A stretch of 64,000 bases of DNA, taken from contig NZ_JAMQOT010000004.1 of NCBI RefSeq assembly GCF_029502005.1, positions 411,097 through 475,096 of the forward strand, in the 5' to 3' direction. The notes under the pieces were generated by a model that did no database searches, was not told the origin of the DNA, and worked only from the letters and a program-made list of their open reading frames with translations. Positions 17,461 to 25,821 of the stretch are shown here, in pieces. The stretch is from Natrinema salsiterrestre. GTDB lineage: Archaea; Halobacteriota; Halobacteria; Halobacteriales; Natrialbaceae. The first letter of the stretch is position 1. Each line of letters opens with the position of its first letter. The position numbers were made by a program, and so were the translations under genes.

Positions 17461-19050
17461 TTACTGTACATCATCGTTTTCGACCGCGGAGTCGTCGTCC
17501 GTCGTGTCGCTCGAGTCCCGAACCCACCGATCGGCCGTCCGCTGGCGTTGCCGCGCTCGAAGTCGGTCCTGTAACCGCTCCTCGATATCGGCCTGCATCT
17601 CGAGGCCGCGGTCCGAATCGACGTCGTAGGCGGTCGCGGCCCGGCCGAGAAGCGTCGCGGAGCTGGCGGTGTCGGCCGTCACGCTGGCGAGTCGCCGACG
17701 ACGCTGGAAGATCGTCGCCGAGTGGATAACGGCCTGCACTCGATAATAGGGGACGACTTTCGTCGTCCGGCGCCAGAACCCGGTGCGCGTGAGGAAGTAC
17801 CGGTCGTCGATCCGATAGCCCCGGCTCGACCACTTCAGGTGGGCGGCGAACGGGACGACGACCGCGAATGCCGCGAGGACGTACCACCGGTTGACGACCG
17901 AGGTATATCGGGCCAGTGCGTATGCGAGGCCGACGAGACCAGCGACGACCAACAGATACCGAACGGCGTACCGTTCGCGCGCGCGGTTCGGCGGCGACTC
18001 GAGGTCGGTCGGTCCGAACGGTTCGATCGCACGCGCGAGTTCCCCGACGCGGTCGGCATCGGCGAGGGGGATCGCGGATTCCGTCCCGCGGGAATCGGAC
18101 TGTCCCGGCGCGTAGCCGGCCGTCTCGACGCTCAGTGCGGCGTAGCCGAACCATCGGAACGGGATCGACTCCGAGATCGTCAGCGTCTGGACCTTCTCGA
18201 GGGGGATCGTCCCGCTGTAGCGCTGGAGGAGGCCGCGCTCGTAGTAGAGTTCGTCGTCGGCGCGGGTGAGCCGGAAGCCGTAGTATCTGGTAAACGTGAG
18301 GGCGGCGCTGATGAGCCAGGCGGCGAGCAAGAAGAGGAGGATTCCCCAGGCGAGCGCGAACAGCCCCGATTCCGGCCCGGGAAGCCACGCGAATCGATCC
18401 GTGGGGACGAGTGCCATCGGATCGAGTCCGCTGGCGAAGGAGAGGGCGATCCCGCCCAGCAGACTCGCACCCGGGTCGATGGTGAAGACACTCAGGATCG
18501 CGAGTTCGTGCGGTCGGATCTCGAACAGGACGTCCTCGTCGGCCGTCGGCTCGAACTCGTCCTCGGTGTCGGCGTCGCGAGCGCGTTCGTCGGCCGATTC
18601 GGCCCCCGGAGCGCTCCCGCCGCGTCGAAGCTGTCGCCTGAGCCGGTGGGCTTCCGCCTCCGCCACGTACTGCAGGCTGACTTCGGTCTGGCCGCCGCCG
18701 GCGGTTTCGATGTGGACGGCGGCGATCCCGAGTACCCGACCGACGACGTTCTGCCTGATATCGACGTTCTGGATCCGCCCGAGGGGGAGTTCGCGGTCCC
18801 TGCGCGCGAGCACGCCGGAGGTGACGTCGAACGTGTCGCCGGTGAGTTCGTACCGGAACCGTCGGTAGTAGGCGAACTCGTAGACGATGCCGACGACGAT
18901 CCCGATCGCGACCAGTCCGAACACCGACAGCAGGTCGGTCCCGTTTCCGCCGGGCGAGGCGACGATGCCGACGACGAAGAACAGAAAACCGGTGTTGAGG
19001 CTTCGCGAGAGGGATCTGACCGCGACCGATGCGGGATGGAGGGTTTTCAT
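17461..19050 (-). CDS. PH-domain membrane protein (YdbT-like)
   Basis: A 529-residue membrane protein. Hydrophobic pairs near residues 20-60, about 215-260 and 375-405 alternate with cytosolic beta domains of the bacterial pleckstrin-homology type (bPH2). Each PH unit shows the pattern in which basic, polar strands follow the membrane pair (YRRFRYELTGDTFDVTSGVLARRDRELPL; later YYGFRLTRADDELYYERGLL). This matches YdbT of Bacillus, a family with three PH units. In Bacillus, YdbS and YdbT contribute to resistance to some antimicrobials; in archaea the role is unknown. It overlaps the upstream YdbS-like gene by 4 nt, so the two are translationally coupled and probably form a complex at the membrane. 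Confidence 0.85.
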   Translation of the reverse strand: MKTLHPASVAVRSLSRSLNTGFLFFVVGIVASPGGNGTDLLSVFGLVAIGIVVGIVYEFAYYRRFRYELTGDTFDVTSGVLARRDRELPLGRIQNVDIRQNVVGRVLGIAAVHIETAGGGQTEVSLQYVAEAEAHRLRRQLRRGGSAPGAESADERARDADTEDEFEPTADEDVLFEIRPHELAILSVFTIDPGASLLGGIALSFASGLDPMALVPTDRFAWLPGPESGLFALAWGILLFLLAAWLISAALTFTRYYGFRLTRADDELYYERGLLQRYSGTIPLEKVQTLTISESIPFRWFGYAALSVETAGYAPGQSDSRGTESAIPLADADRVGELARAIEPFGPTDLESPPNRARERYAVRYLLVVAGLVGLAYALARYTSVVNRWYVLAAFAVVVPFAAHLKWSSRGYRIDDRYFLTRTGFWRRTTKVVPYYRVQAVIHSATIFQRRRRLASVTADTASSATLLGRAATAYDVDSDRGLEMQADIEERLQDRLRARQRQRTADRWVRDSSDTTDDDSAVENDDVQ

Positions 19051-19535
19051 ACGGCGTCTTCACCCTCGCTTTCGATCGCGAGTTCCCGAAGCGACTCCTG
19101 TAAGTCCTCCGCGCGGGTCGGCGTCAGTCCGGGGATCGACACGTCCGAGCTCCGGGAGCCGGCCGTGTAGATCACGACGGTCGCGAGCCCGGTCGTTCGC
19201 TCGAGCGGCGACCGCCGGGAGTCGACGTGCTGGACCCGGACGTAGGGGACGACGGTCTTGACGCGCGTGAAGACGCCGCGTTCGATGTACAGATCGTCGT
19301 CCCGGAGTTCGAATCGCCAGACGCCGTAGCGTCGCCAGGCCACGAAGACGCGCAAGAGCGCGAGGCCGACGGCGATCGCCACGGCGGCCGGGACGAGGAC
19401 GTCCGGCGCTGATTCCCAGAAATCCGTGCGCGTGAGTCCGACCGCCGCGCCGACGATGAGCCCGCCGAAAATCGCGGCTCGAGCGAGCGCGAGGCCGAGC
19501 CAGACGACCCGCACTCGCGGAGTGAGCCGTTCCAT
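19047..19535 (-). CDS. PH-domain membrane protein (YdbS-like)
   Basis: A 162-residue protein with two hydrophobic segments (about residues 10-30 and 42-62) followed by one bPH2 domain. The domain begins VAWRRYGVWRFELRDDDLYIERGVF and continues with VVPYVRVQHVDSRRSPLERTTGL, a pattern typical of YdbS. It is the first gene of a two-gene operon, followed with a 4-nt overlap by the YdbT-like gene. The pair is a known arrangement in bacteria and haloarchaea. The start at 19535 is an ATG with no better choice. Confidence 0.85.
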   Translation of the reverse strand: MERLTPRVRVVWLGLALARAAIFGGLIVGAAVGLTRTDFWESAPDVLVPAAVAIAVGLALLRVFVAWRRYGVWRFELRDDDLYIERGVFTRVKTVVPYVRVQHVDSRRSPLERTTGLATVVIYTAGSRSSDVSIPGLTPTRAEDLQESLRELAIESEGEDAV

Positions 19536-19828
19536 ACGTACCGTGAGGGGACGATCCGATTAAATGGTGGGAAAGCGGCGGCGGTTCTCACTGCCTGAAT
19601 GGAGACTCCCGCGCCCGTGGACGTCGAGGTATCCGAGACCCGGCGCAGCCGATCGAGTCGGTTCCGGCGGTGGCGTCGACGGCGGCATGCGAGCCCGTCG
19701 TCGGAATAACCAGATACCGGGAAACAGCACTTTCCGGACTGATATCGACGATTCCGGGTCGGATTGGAGATCGCGTATCAGTCGGCAATGCACAGATATA
19801 TGTGAATAGTTAACGTACGTCCTCTTTA

Positions 19829-20191
19829 ATGGGCAACGATAACGCGACCCTCGAGTTGTTTGCCCTCCAGACAGCGTCCGATGCGGTTCCGGTTGACGAG
19901 GTGATTCGCCTCCTCGCGAACGTCCACGCACGGAACGCGGTGGTGTATCTCCACGATCATCCCGCGGCAACGCTCGACGAACTCGCCGACGCCCTCACCG
20001 CCGCGGCTGCCAGTGCCGACGAGACGATCGCGACGCCGTCCGATCGTGACCGGGTTCTGATCCGGTTGCATCACGACATCCTCCCGCGACTCGCCGATCT
20101 GGACTTCATCGAGTTCGATAGCGAGACGAACACCGTCACCGAGACGCGGATCCCGGACGCGGTCGTCGCCGCTCTGGGGATCGACGAGTAA
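19829..20191 (+). CDS. Small winged-helix-like protein preceding the DICT protein
   Basis: A 120-residue acidic protein that looks like a haloarchaeal HTH protein: helices around VPVDEVIRLLANVHARNAVVYL, a segment with HPAATLDELADAL as a recognition-helix candidate, and a C-terminal wing ending LDFIEFDSETNTVTET. Such proteins are commonly encoded just before DICT-domain sensor genes, as here; the gap is only 5 nt. It is likely the DNA-binding or regulatory partner of that sensor. The family name is not certain. Promoter: a TATA-like taacgt/ctttaa stretch within 30 nt of the start. Confidence 0.75.
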   Translation: MGNDNATLELFALQTASDAVPVDEVIRLLANVHARNAVVYLHDHPAATLDELADALTAAAASADETIATPSDRDRVLIRLHHDILPRLADLDFIEFDSETNTVTETRIPDAVVAALGIDE

Positions 20192-20196
20192 CTGGC

Positions 20197-20928
20197 ATGA
20201 ACCCGCTTCGAGACATCCTCGAGACCGTCGGCCAGCGGCGGAAAACCCTAGAGGTACACACGGACGAGGAGGCGGTTATTAGCGAGCTTCGACGGCAGTT
20301 CGACACCCGAAACGTCGACGTGACCCGCCGGCAACTGGGATCGATCGACGAAGCGGGATTCGTACTCATCCGGGACAGTGACGGCGAGTTCCGGGGTGCG
20401 CTGGGACTCGACCAGTTCGAGGCCGTCCTGTCGCCCGAGGACCATCCGCCGTGGGAACTCGCCGACACCGGGTACGACCAGACGGTGCTGTTCAGCTTCC
20501 TCGAGAACACGCTGTTTTCCTCGTACAACCGGCGACAGATGCTCGCGACGTCGCGCGAAATCGAAGAGCGGGCGTGGCGAGTCGGCACCGGGCGGTTGTA
20601 CGCGGGGTTCCAGCGATCGGACGCGCTTCGGGCACAGACCGATCTCTACGATCGGCTCGCGACTCGCGAGTCGGTCGCCGTCACGGTGTTTCTGGAGGGA
20701 GACTGTAACGTCTCCCTCGCTGATGACGTGACGGTCGTTGCGGACTCTAACGGCGAACTCGGCGCGTTCTGGTTCCTGGTCTACGACGACGGCGAGAGCG
20801 GTTCCCAAAACTGTGCCCTGATCGCCGAAGAACGAACCGACGGGCGGTACTTCGGGTTCTGGACGTTCGATCCGACGATCGTCGGCGACCTGATCGCACA
20901 CCTCGAGACGAGGTACGCCCTCTCGTAG
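20197..20928 (+). CDS. DICT-domain sensory protein
   Basis: A 243-residue protein of the DICT family, a sensory domain that accompanies diguanylate cyclases, kinases and HTH regulators. The N-terminal helix (LRDILETVGQRRKTLEVHT) is followed by alternating strands and helices; the central segment FSFLENTLFSSYNRRQMLATSREIEERAWRVG-like part fits the domain. No signal peptide or membrane segment is seen, so it is cytosolic. It is co-transcribed with the upstream HTH-like gene (5-nt gap), suggesting a two-gene signalling unit: one protein senses, the other binds DNA. The signal is unknown. Nothing else in the neighbourhood points to the target. Confidence 0.8.
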   Translation: MNPLRDILETVGQRRKTLEVHTDEEAVISELRRQFDTRNVDVTRRQLGSIDEAGFVLIRDSDGEFRGALGLDQFEAVLSPEDHPPWELADTGYDQTVLFSFLENTLFSSYNRRQMLATSREIEERAWRVGTGRLYAGFQRSDALRAQTDLYDRLATRESVAVTVFLEGDCNVSLADDVTVVADSNGELGAFWFLVYDDGESGSQNCALIAEERTDGRYFGFWTFDPTIVGDLIAHLETRYALS

Positions 20929-21113
20929 TGTCCACTAGTAGCTACCGAACCGAATGACACACCACTCGCAATCTACTCGTAGGATTCGGTGTACAGTGCC
21001 GTTCAGTGGCAGGTATAGCCGATCAGTCGTTCCGGACGGCTCGGGGTTCCGGTCTCACTGATCGTGTCGTCGCCGCGCTGTGCGAACTCGGCGCGAAGAA
21101 AGCGTCTCGAGAG

Positions 21114-21347
21114 CTATTGTGTCGCGGTCCGAACGTCCTCGACGCGATACAGATCGTCTTTCAGTCCGTCTCCGTCACAGTCCTCGGTCGGACACTCGTA
21201 GTGCCAGCCGTCCTGAGTCGCGTCGCCGTCTCGGAATCGTTCCCCGCATACCTGACAGAAGAGCTGTCCCTTTTTGCACGTGTCTCGGTGTAACTCGAGG
21301 GCGAGCTCGGTCTGGAACGACTGGTTGCAGTTACGACAGGTGTGCAT
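21114..21347 (-). CDS. Small zinc-finger protein
   Basis: A 77-residue protein with two metal-binding units. The first is CxxC...HxxxxC-like: C4 and C7 are followed by ELHRDTC, the pattern of a C2H2/C2HC finger. The second is CQVCGERF and later YECPTEDC, giving two further Cys pairs, with His in GWHYEC. It is therefore likely to bind two zinc ions. Such small zinc-finger proteins are common in haloarchaea and mostly uncharacterised; they may bind DNA or proteins. It lies alone between genes on the other strand. Confidence 0.75.
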   Translation of the reverse strand: MHTCRNCNQSFQTELALELHRDTCKKGQLFCQVCGERFRDGDATQDGWHYECPTEDCDGDGLKDDLYRVEDVRTATQ

Positions 21348-21643
21348 AGTTCGTCAGACGCGAGCATCCGTCAAAACTGCTTGGGTTCTTTTATTCCGCT
21401 CCATAGCGTACTGATTCGCCGCCATTGACCCGATTTGTCGAGGACCGATCGGGAAAAAAGAACGACCCGTATCCGTGTTTACTCGCTACCGAGTATTCCG
21501 GTAGCTGGTAGATCGGCCGCAACCTCGTCCGGCAGTCCCCGTCGCGATGGTGTCGGTCCCGTGTCACTCTGTCCGTCGATCGCCCGATTTCATTCGGTCG
21601 AAATCCCCTCCGAATTTGTGTCCGGCGTTCCAACGTCGTCGCG

Positions 21644-22765
21644 ATGAACGCATTCGTAATCGGCGGGCGGTTGTTCGTAGGGGCGTTGCTCATCCTGGCG
21701 AACGCCTTCTTCGTCGCCATCGAGTTCGCGTTGACCCGTGCCCGACAGTTTACCGAGGAGGAGTTCGTCGACGGCAATCCCAAACTGGAGCGAGCCTGGG
21801 CGATGACCGACGACCTCGAACTGTACCTCACGACCTGTCAGGTGGGGATTACGGCCTCGAGTATCGCCGTCGGTATCGTCGCCGAACCGGCGCTGGCGGC
21901 GATCTTCGAACCGGTGTTCGAAAACACCGTTCTGGCCACGATCGGGAGCGGCGCGATCCTCGCCTTCCTGATCATCAACCTCGTGCATCTGACTCACGGG
22001 GAACAGACGCCGACGTATCTCGGCGTCGAGCGGTCCCGGATGGTCTGTCGGTACGGCGCAGCGCCGCTGTACTGGTTCTACTGGATCATCTCGCCGATCA
22101 TCACGCTCGGGGATAGCATCGCGAAGCTAACGCTCAAACTCTTCGGGATCGAGATGACCGGCGCGTGGCTCGAGACCGAGGAGGACGTCATCGAATCGCG
22201 GGCAGACCTCCGGAACCGACTCGGGTCGGTCCTCGAGGAGGGCGACCTCCCGGAGGAGCGCCGCGAAGAGGTACTGAACGCGTTCAATATCGGCGACCGG
22301 TCGATCCGGGACGTGATGGTGTCTCCCGAGGAAATCGTCGCGCTGTCGACGACGGCCGACCCCGTGGAGAACTTCCGGAAGATGGAGGAACGGCCACAGA
22401 CACGCTATCCGTTAGTCGGTGCGGAGTTGACCGATTTCCGCGGGATCGTCTACACGCCGGTATTCGTCCGGCATCGGCAGGAGCTGGCCGACGGGACCAT
22501 CGACTTCGAGGAGCTCGCGGCCCCGCCGATGACGCTCTCGCCGGACACGAACGTCAGCGACGCGATCGACCAGTTCCAGACGGAGAGTCAGGAGCTCGCG
22601 CTGGTCATCGAGGACAGCGAGGAACCACGTTCCTCGAGCGGTCGGACGCAGTCCGACGACGGCGACGTCGTCGGGCTCGTCACCGTGACCGACCTGCTCG
22701 AGGCGGTGATGGGTGATATCGAGGACCCTCTCGATCAAGCAGAGCTCGAACCGATCGATCGGTGA
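21644..22765 (+). CDS. CNNM/CorC-family membrane protein with CBS domains
   Basis: A 373-residue membrane protein. The first 180 residues form a DUF21 (CNNM) transmembrane domain with three to four hydrophobic segments and the FFVAIEFALTRAR helix, a familiar start in the family. The cytosolic part has an acidic helical linker, then a CBS pair (about 215-360) starting SIRDVMVSPEEIVAL and ending VVGLVTVTDLLEAVMGDI. The family includes magnesium/cobalt efflux and regulation proteins such as CorC and CNNM. Compared with full CorC proteins, the C-terminal CorC_HlyC domain is missing, as usual for short haloarchaeal members. A UspA gene follows 68 nt downstream on the same strand. Confidence 0.85.
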   Translation: MNAFVIGGRLFVGALLILANAFFVAIEFALTRARQFTEEEFVDGNPKLERAWAMTDDLELYLTTCQVGITASSIAVGIVAEPALAAIFEPVFENTVLATIGSGAILAFLIINLVHLTHGEQTPTYLGVERSRMVCRYGAAPLYWFYWIISPIITLGDSIAKLTLKLFGIEMTGAWLETEEDVIESRADLRNRLGSVLEEGDLPEERREEVLNAFNIGDRSIRDVMVSPEEIVALSTTADPVENFRKMEERPQTRYPLVGAELTDFRGIVYTPVFVRHRQELADGTIDFEELAAPPMTLSPDTNVSDAIDQFQTESQELALVIEDSEEPRSSSGRTQSDDGDVVGLVTVTDLLEAVMGDIEDPLDQAELEPIDR

Positions 22766-22833
22766 TCGGTCGCGGACCGTCGCATCGGCCGGCTGCTGCG
22801 CGCGTTTGATTTTTTCGCGTGGCGGTGAATTCG

Positions 22834-23271
22834 ATGGCCGTGTACGACGATATTCTCGTGCCGACCGACGGGAGCGATTCGAGTACGGCGGCGGTCGAGC
22901 AAGCCGTCGCGATCGCGAACGGAGAGGCGGCGACGGTTCACTTCCTCCACGTCGTGGACGTGGGGACGGAGATGTCGGCGGGTGCGTCCGGGTCCATCGC
23001 GCCGCAGCTCACCGAGACGCTCGAGGACGAGGCCGAGTCGGCCCTCGACGACGCCGTGAGTCGGGCGGAAACGGTCGGGGTGAACTGTGAGCGGCTCACG
23101 CGCGAAGGGGATCCCCGCGAGGTGATCGTCGAGCACGTTGCCGACCACGACGTCGACCTCGTCGTCATGGGTGCGAGCGGGCGCTCGGGGCTGAAAGAGC
23201 ACCTGCTCGGAAGCACGACTGATCGGGTCGTGCGCACGGTCGATACGCCCGTGCTAATCGCACGGCGATAA
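22834..23271 (+). CDS. Universal stress protein (UspA)
   Basis: A 145-residue UspA-fold protein. It begins VYDDILVPTDGSDSS and ends near GASGRSGLKEHLLGSTTDRVVR, which carries the G-x2-G-x9-G(S/T) pattern used to bind ATP in this family. The start at 22834 is chosen over an ATG at 22819 because the family begins MxxYDDILVP. Such proteins are stress-response or signalling modules without a defined target. Cytosolic. It follows the CNNM/CorC gene on the same strand and may share its transcript. Other UspA genes in the window are at 27390, 62402 and 62867. Confidence 0.9.
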   Translation: MAVYDDILVPTDGSDSSTAAVEQAVAIANGEAATVHFLHVVDVGTEMSAGASGSIAPQLTETLEDEAESALDDAVSRAETVGVNCERLTREGDPREVIVEHVADHDVDLVVMGASGRSGLKEHLLGSTTDRVVRTVDTPVLIARR

Positions 23272-23771
23272 ACGGAGACGAACTGCGTATCGGAAGGAGT
23301 GGCTTGACTCGGAGTCATCCGTGAAGATACCGTGTAGTACGAGGAAACGACACCCAGAGCGTGTGGCGTGAGCGGTTCTCCGGCGGTGAGGCCGAAATAT
23401 CGTCCGGAAAGACGGGCGGGGGCTTCGTCGGCCCCGAAGACGGGACGGGATCCGAAACCGGGATCGCTTCCGTTCGCCGCGAAGCACCCGGACTGGAGGG
23501 CACACGTTTCGGGTAGCTACGGCGTCGCTGCAATCGTTCGTCAGCAGTGGGAAGTGAAATTTGCTGAAACGGAGTAGGGGTCACCTACACTCCACAGACG
23601 GAACGGAGGCGGGAACAACGACTCACCTGTCTCTACTCTCGACAGTAACGGTGCGGATACAGTGTCAGTTATCGTGATATGCGTTCTCTAGCGTGATTCC
23701 TCCGCAAATATCACTTAATTCTCGCGAATGTACCCCACCATTAAGATGGATGACGGGGTAGGACTCCCTCC
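23272..23771. other. Intergenic region
   Basis: 500 nt without a supported gene; open frames on both strands are Arg/Pro-rich. The last 70 nt are AT-rich and include cttaatt (about 23714) and attaagatgg before the ATG at 23772, so they probably contain the promoter of the Tat-exported protein. Confidence 0.45.
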
Positions 23772-25682
23772 ATGTCAGAAGATGACATGCGTCACGGGGA
23801 GGAGTGGTATCGACGGGGGTTCATGAGGGCGACCGGAGCTGCCACCGTACTCGGGTTGCAAGCAGGCGTTGTCGGCGCCCAGGAGAACGGTCAGGGCGAC
23901 GAGGTCGTCACCACGGACGAGCAACCGCAGCTACCCGACGCACAGCAGCGCATCGACCTGGCCGAACGGGTCGGCCCGCGAGACTTCCACGAGGAGAACT
24001 ACGAGATACTCAACGTTCACCGCCGCAAGGAGGCGATTCAGACGCTGTTGCGTGACCCGGAGGTAAACCGCGTCGCGGGCGACTGGATCGCCCACTTCAT
24101 CAGTTACGAGGCGCTGACGAACCACCTCGACGCGATCAGTATCCAGGGGCCGACGGACTACACCGTCGACGGGAGCCTCGAGACGGGAACGTTCGACGTC
24201 ACGGCGGTCGATCGGCAGACGATCTACGGGCTGATCGACCGGCGACGGAACGAGATCGTCGCGCTGCAGATCGAGGAGCCAACCGACGTCCAGTGGACCG
24301 AGGAGTACACGGAGGAGGAGGTCCGACGCGGCCAGATCGTGCTCGACCAGGAGGAGGTCCAGCAGTACGTGGAGGGGAAAGAGTTCTGGCCGATGTTCAA
24401 GGTGGCCGAGAGCATCACGAGCGGCCGCGGCCTCGCCCATTACGAGATGTCGACCATCGTCCTCTACGTGGTCGACGAAGACAGCGTCAGCGTCGTCTCG
24501 GGGTTCCTCGACGTCCGGGAGGAGGGCAATCCCCAGTTCCTGAAAGCGTACATCGTCGACGACTTCATTCGGTATCCGGTCCAGCAGCTGGCGCGGGAGA
24601 CGGCTACGAACGACGAGTCGGCCCTCGAGCAGGTTCCGAACGTGCCCGTGGAGAAACGGCCGATGAAGACCGCCAACAACGGGTTCCATCGATTCGAAAC
24701 CCTGCCCGAACAGCAGTTCCAGCAGGACAACTGGAACGTCAGGTGGGAGCCGCCCGAGACCCAGGGCGTGACCTTCTGGGGCGAGTACAACGGCAGCCCC
24801 GTGTTCAGCACGATGAACGCGATGGCCACCCCGACGGCGTACGGCCTCCCGCCGCGCGAGGGCCGCAACACCCGAGAGTGGTATTTCCCGGACGACGAGC
24901 CGGTCATCAACGGCCACCACATCTTCTGGGACGTCCACAGCATCCCCTTCGGCGGCCCCGGCCAGTTGGCGAAGATCGACTACCCCGCGCGACGCGGGCA
25001 TCCCTCGGGCTTCCAGTTCCGGACCCACTACCACACGGGGGCACAGGGCCGCGGGAGCGTCGACTTCCACTCCGGGGCGCAGTTCGGGCCGTACAACTAC
25101 AACATCTCCTATGAGTTCTTCGAGGACGGCCGCATCGTTCCCATCTGGCGACGCCACGGGCCCGGCTACGTGGTCGAGGCACTGCGTAACTACGGCGTCC
25201 CCGAGGACTGGGAGGGCGAGGAGACCGTCGTCCAGCAGTACCTCCACCTCACGGCCCTGGAGCCGACGCCCGGAACGACCGACGGCGGCGTCCGGACGCA
25301 GGTCTTCGACGGGGAGGAGTGGCTCACCCCCGAGAGCGAGTTCTACCTCGAGGGCGAACCCGGCCAGAAGGTCCGGTTCTCCAACCCCGACGGGAGCGAG
25401 CAGATCGACGTGCCGATGAGCCGCGACCTCGAGGTCGTCGTCGTTCGTCCCCACTCTGACGAAATCGGCCCCGCACAGGACCAAGTGACCCGGACGGACG
25501 ACAGGGAAGTGGAGGCCGAGTTCTACCACCCCGCCCAGTACGTCGACGGCGAGGGGATACAGGACCAGCGGGTCATCTTCTGGCTCATCATGGAGGCCTC
25601 GATGGACGAAGTGCCTCACCCGGCGGGCACCACCGGCTACGTCGCACAGGCGGAGTTCCAGCTCAACGGTTACGAGAGCTAA
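23772..25682 (+). CDS. Tat-exported protein, remotely copper-amine-oxidase-like
   Basis: A 636-residue secreted protein. A twin-arginine signal (RRGFMRATGAATVLG) at residues 14-30 leads to a mature form starting near VGAQENG. The middle (about 60-260) is alpha/beta with motifs that recall the N-terminal domains of copper amine oxidases; the C-terminal half is beta-rich with GHHIFWDVHSIPFGGPG, THYHTGAQGRG and, at about residue 440, GPYNYNISYEFFEDGRI. The last resembles the NYD/E segment in which amine oxidases make topaquinone, but a downstream HxH copper pair is not evident. I therefore give only a remote relation. No partner gene is nearby; it precedes fumC, which is on the opposite strand. 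Confidence 0.6.
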   Translation: MSEDDMRHGEEWYRRGFMRATGAATVLGLQAGVVGAQENGQGDEVVTTDEQPQLPDAQQRIDLAERVGPRDFHEENYEILNVHRRKEAIQTLLRDPEVNRVAGDWIAHFISYEALTNHLDAISIQGPTDYTVDGSLETGTFDVTAVDRQTIYGLIDRRRNEIVALQIEEPTDVQWTEEYTEEEVRRGQIVLDQEEVQQYVEGKEFWPMFKVAESITSGRGLAHYEMSTIVLYVVDEDSVSVVSGFLDVREEGNPQFLKAYIVDDFIRYPVQQLARETATNDESALEQVPNVPVEKRPMKTANNGFHRFETLPEQQFQQDNWNVRWEPPETQGVTFWGEYNGSPVFSTMNAMATPTAYGLPPREGRNTREWYFPDDEPVINGHHIFWDVHSIPFGGPGQLAKIDYPARRGHPSGFQFRTHYHTGAQGRGSVDFHSGAQFGPYNYNISYEFFEDGRIVPIWRRHGPGYVVEALRNYGVPEDWEGEETVVQQYLHLTALEPTPGTTDGGVRTQVFDGEEWLTPESEFYLEGEPGQKVRFSNPDGSEQIDVPMSRDLEVVVVRPHSDEIGPAQDQVTRTDDREVEAEFYHPAQYVDGEGIQDQRVIFWLIMEASMDEVPHPAGTTGYVAQAEFQLNGYES

Positions 25683-25821
25683 CCCGACTCTCGATTCTTT
25701 CGGCGCTGAAGCAGCGCGACGCTACGGCCGGATACCACCGTTTCACTCGCGCCTTGGGCCATCGCTCCACGAGAGTATCGGGGACGGAATCGCCGGATCC
25801 GGTAGGAGGGCAGTCGACGGT

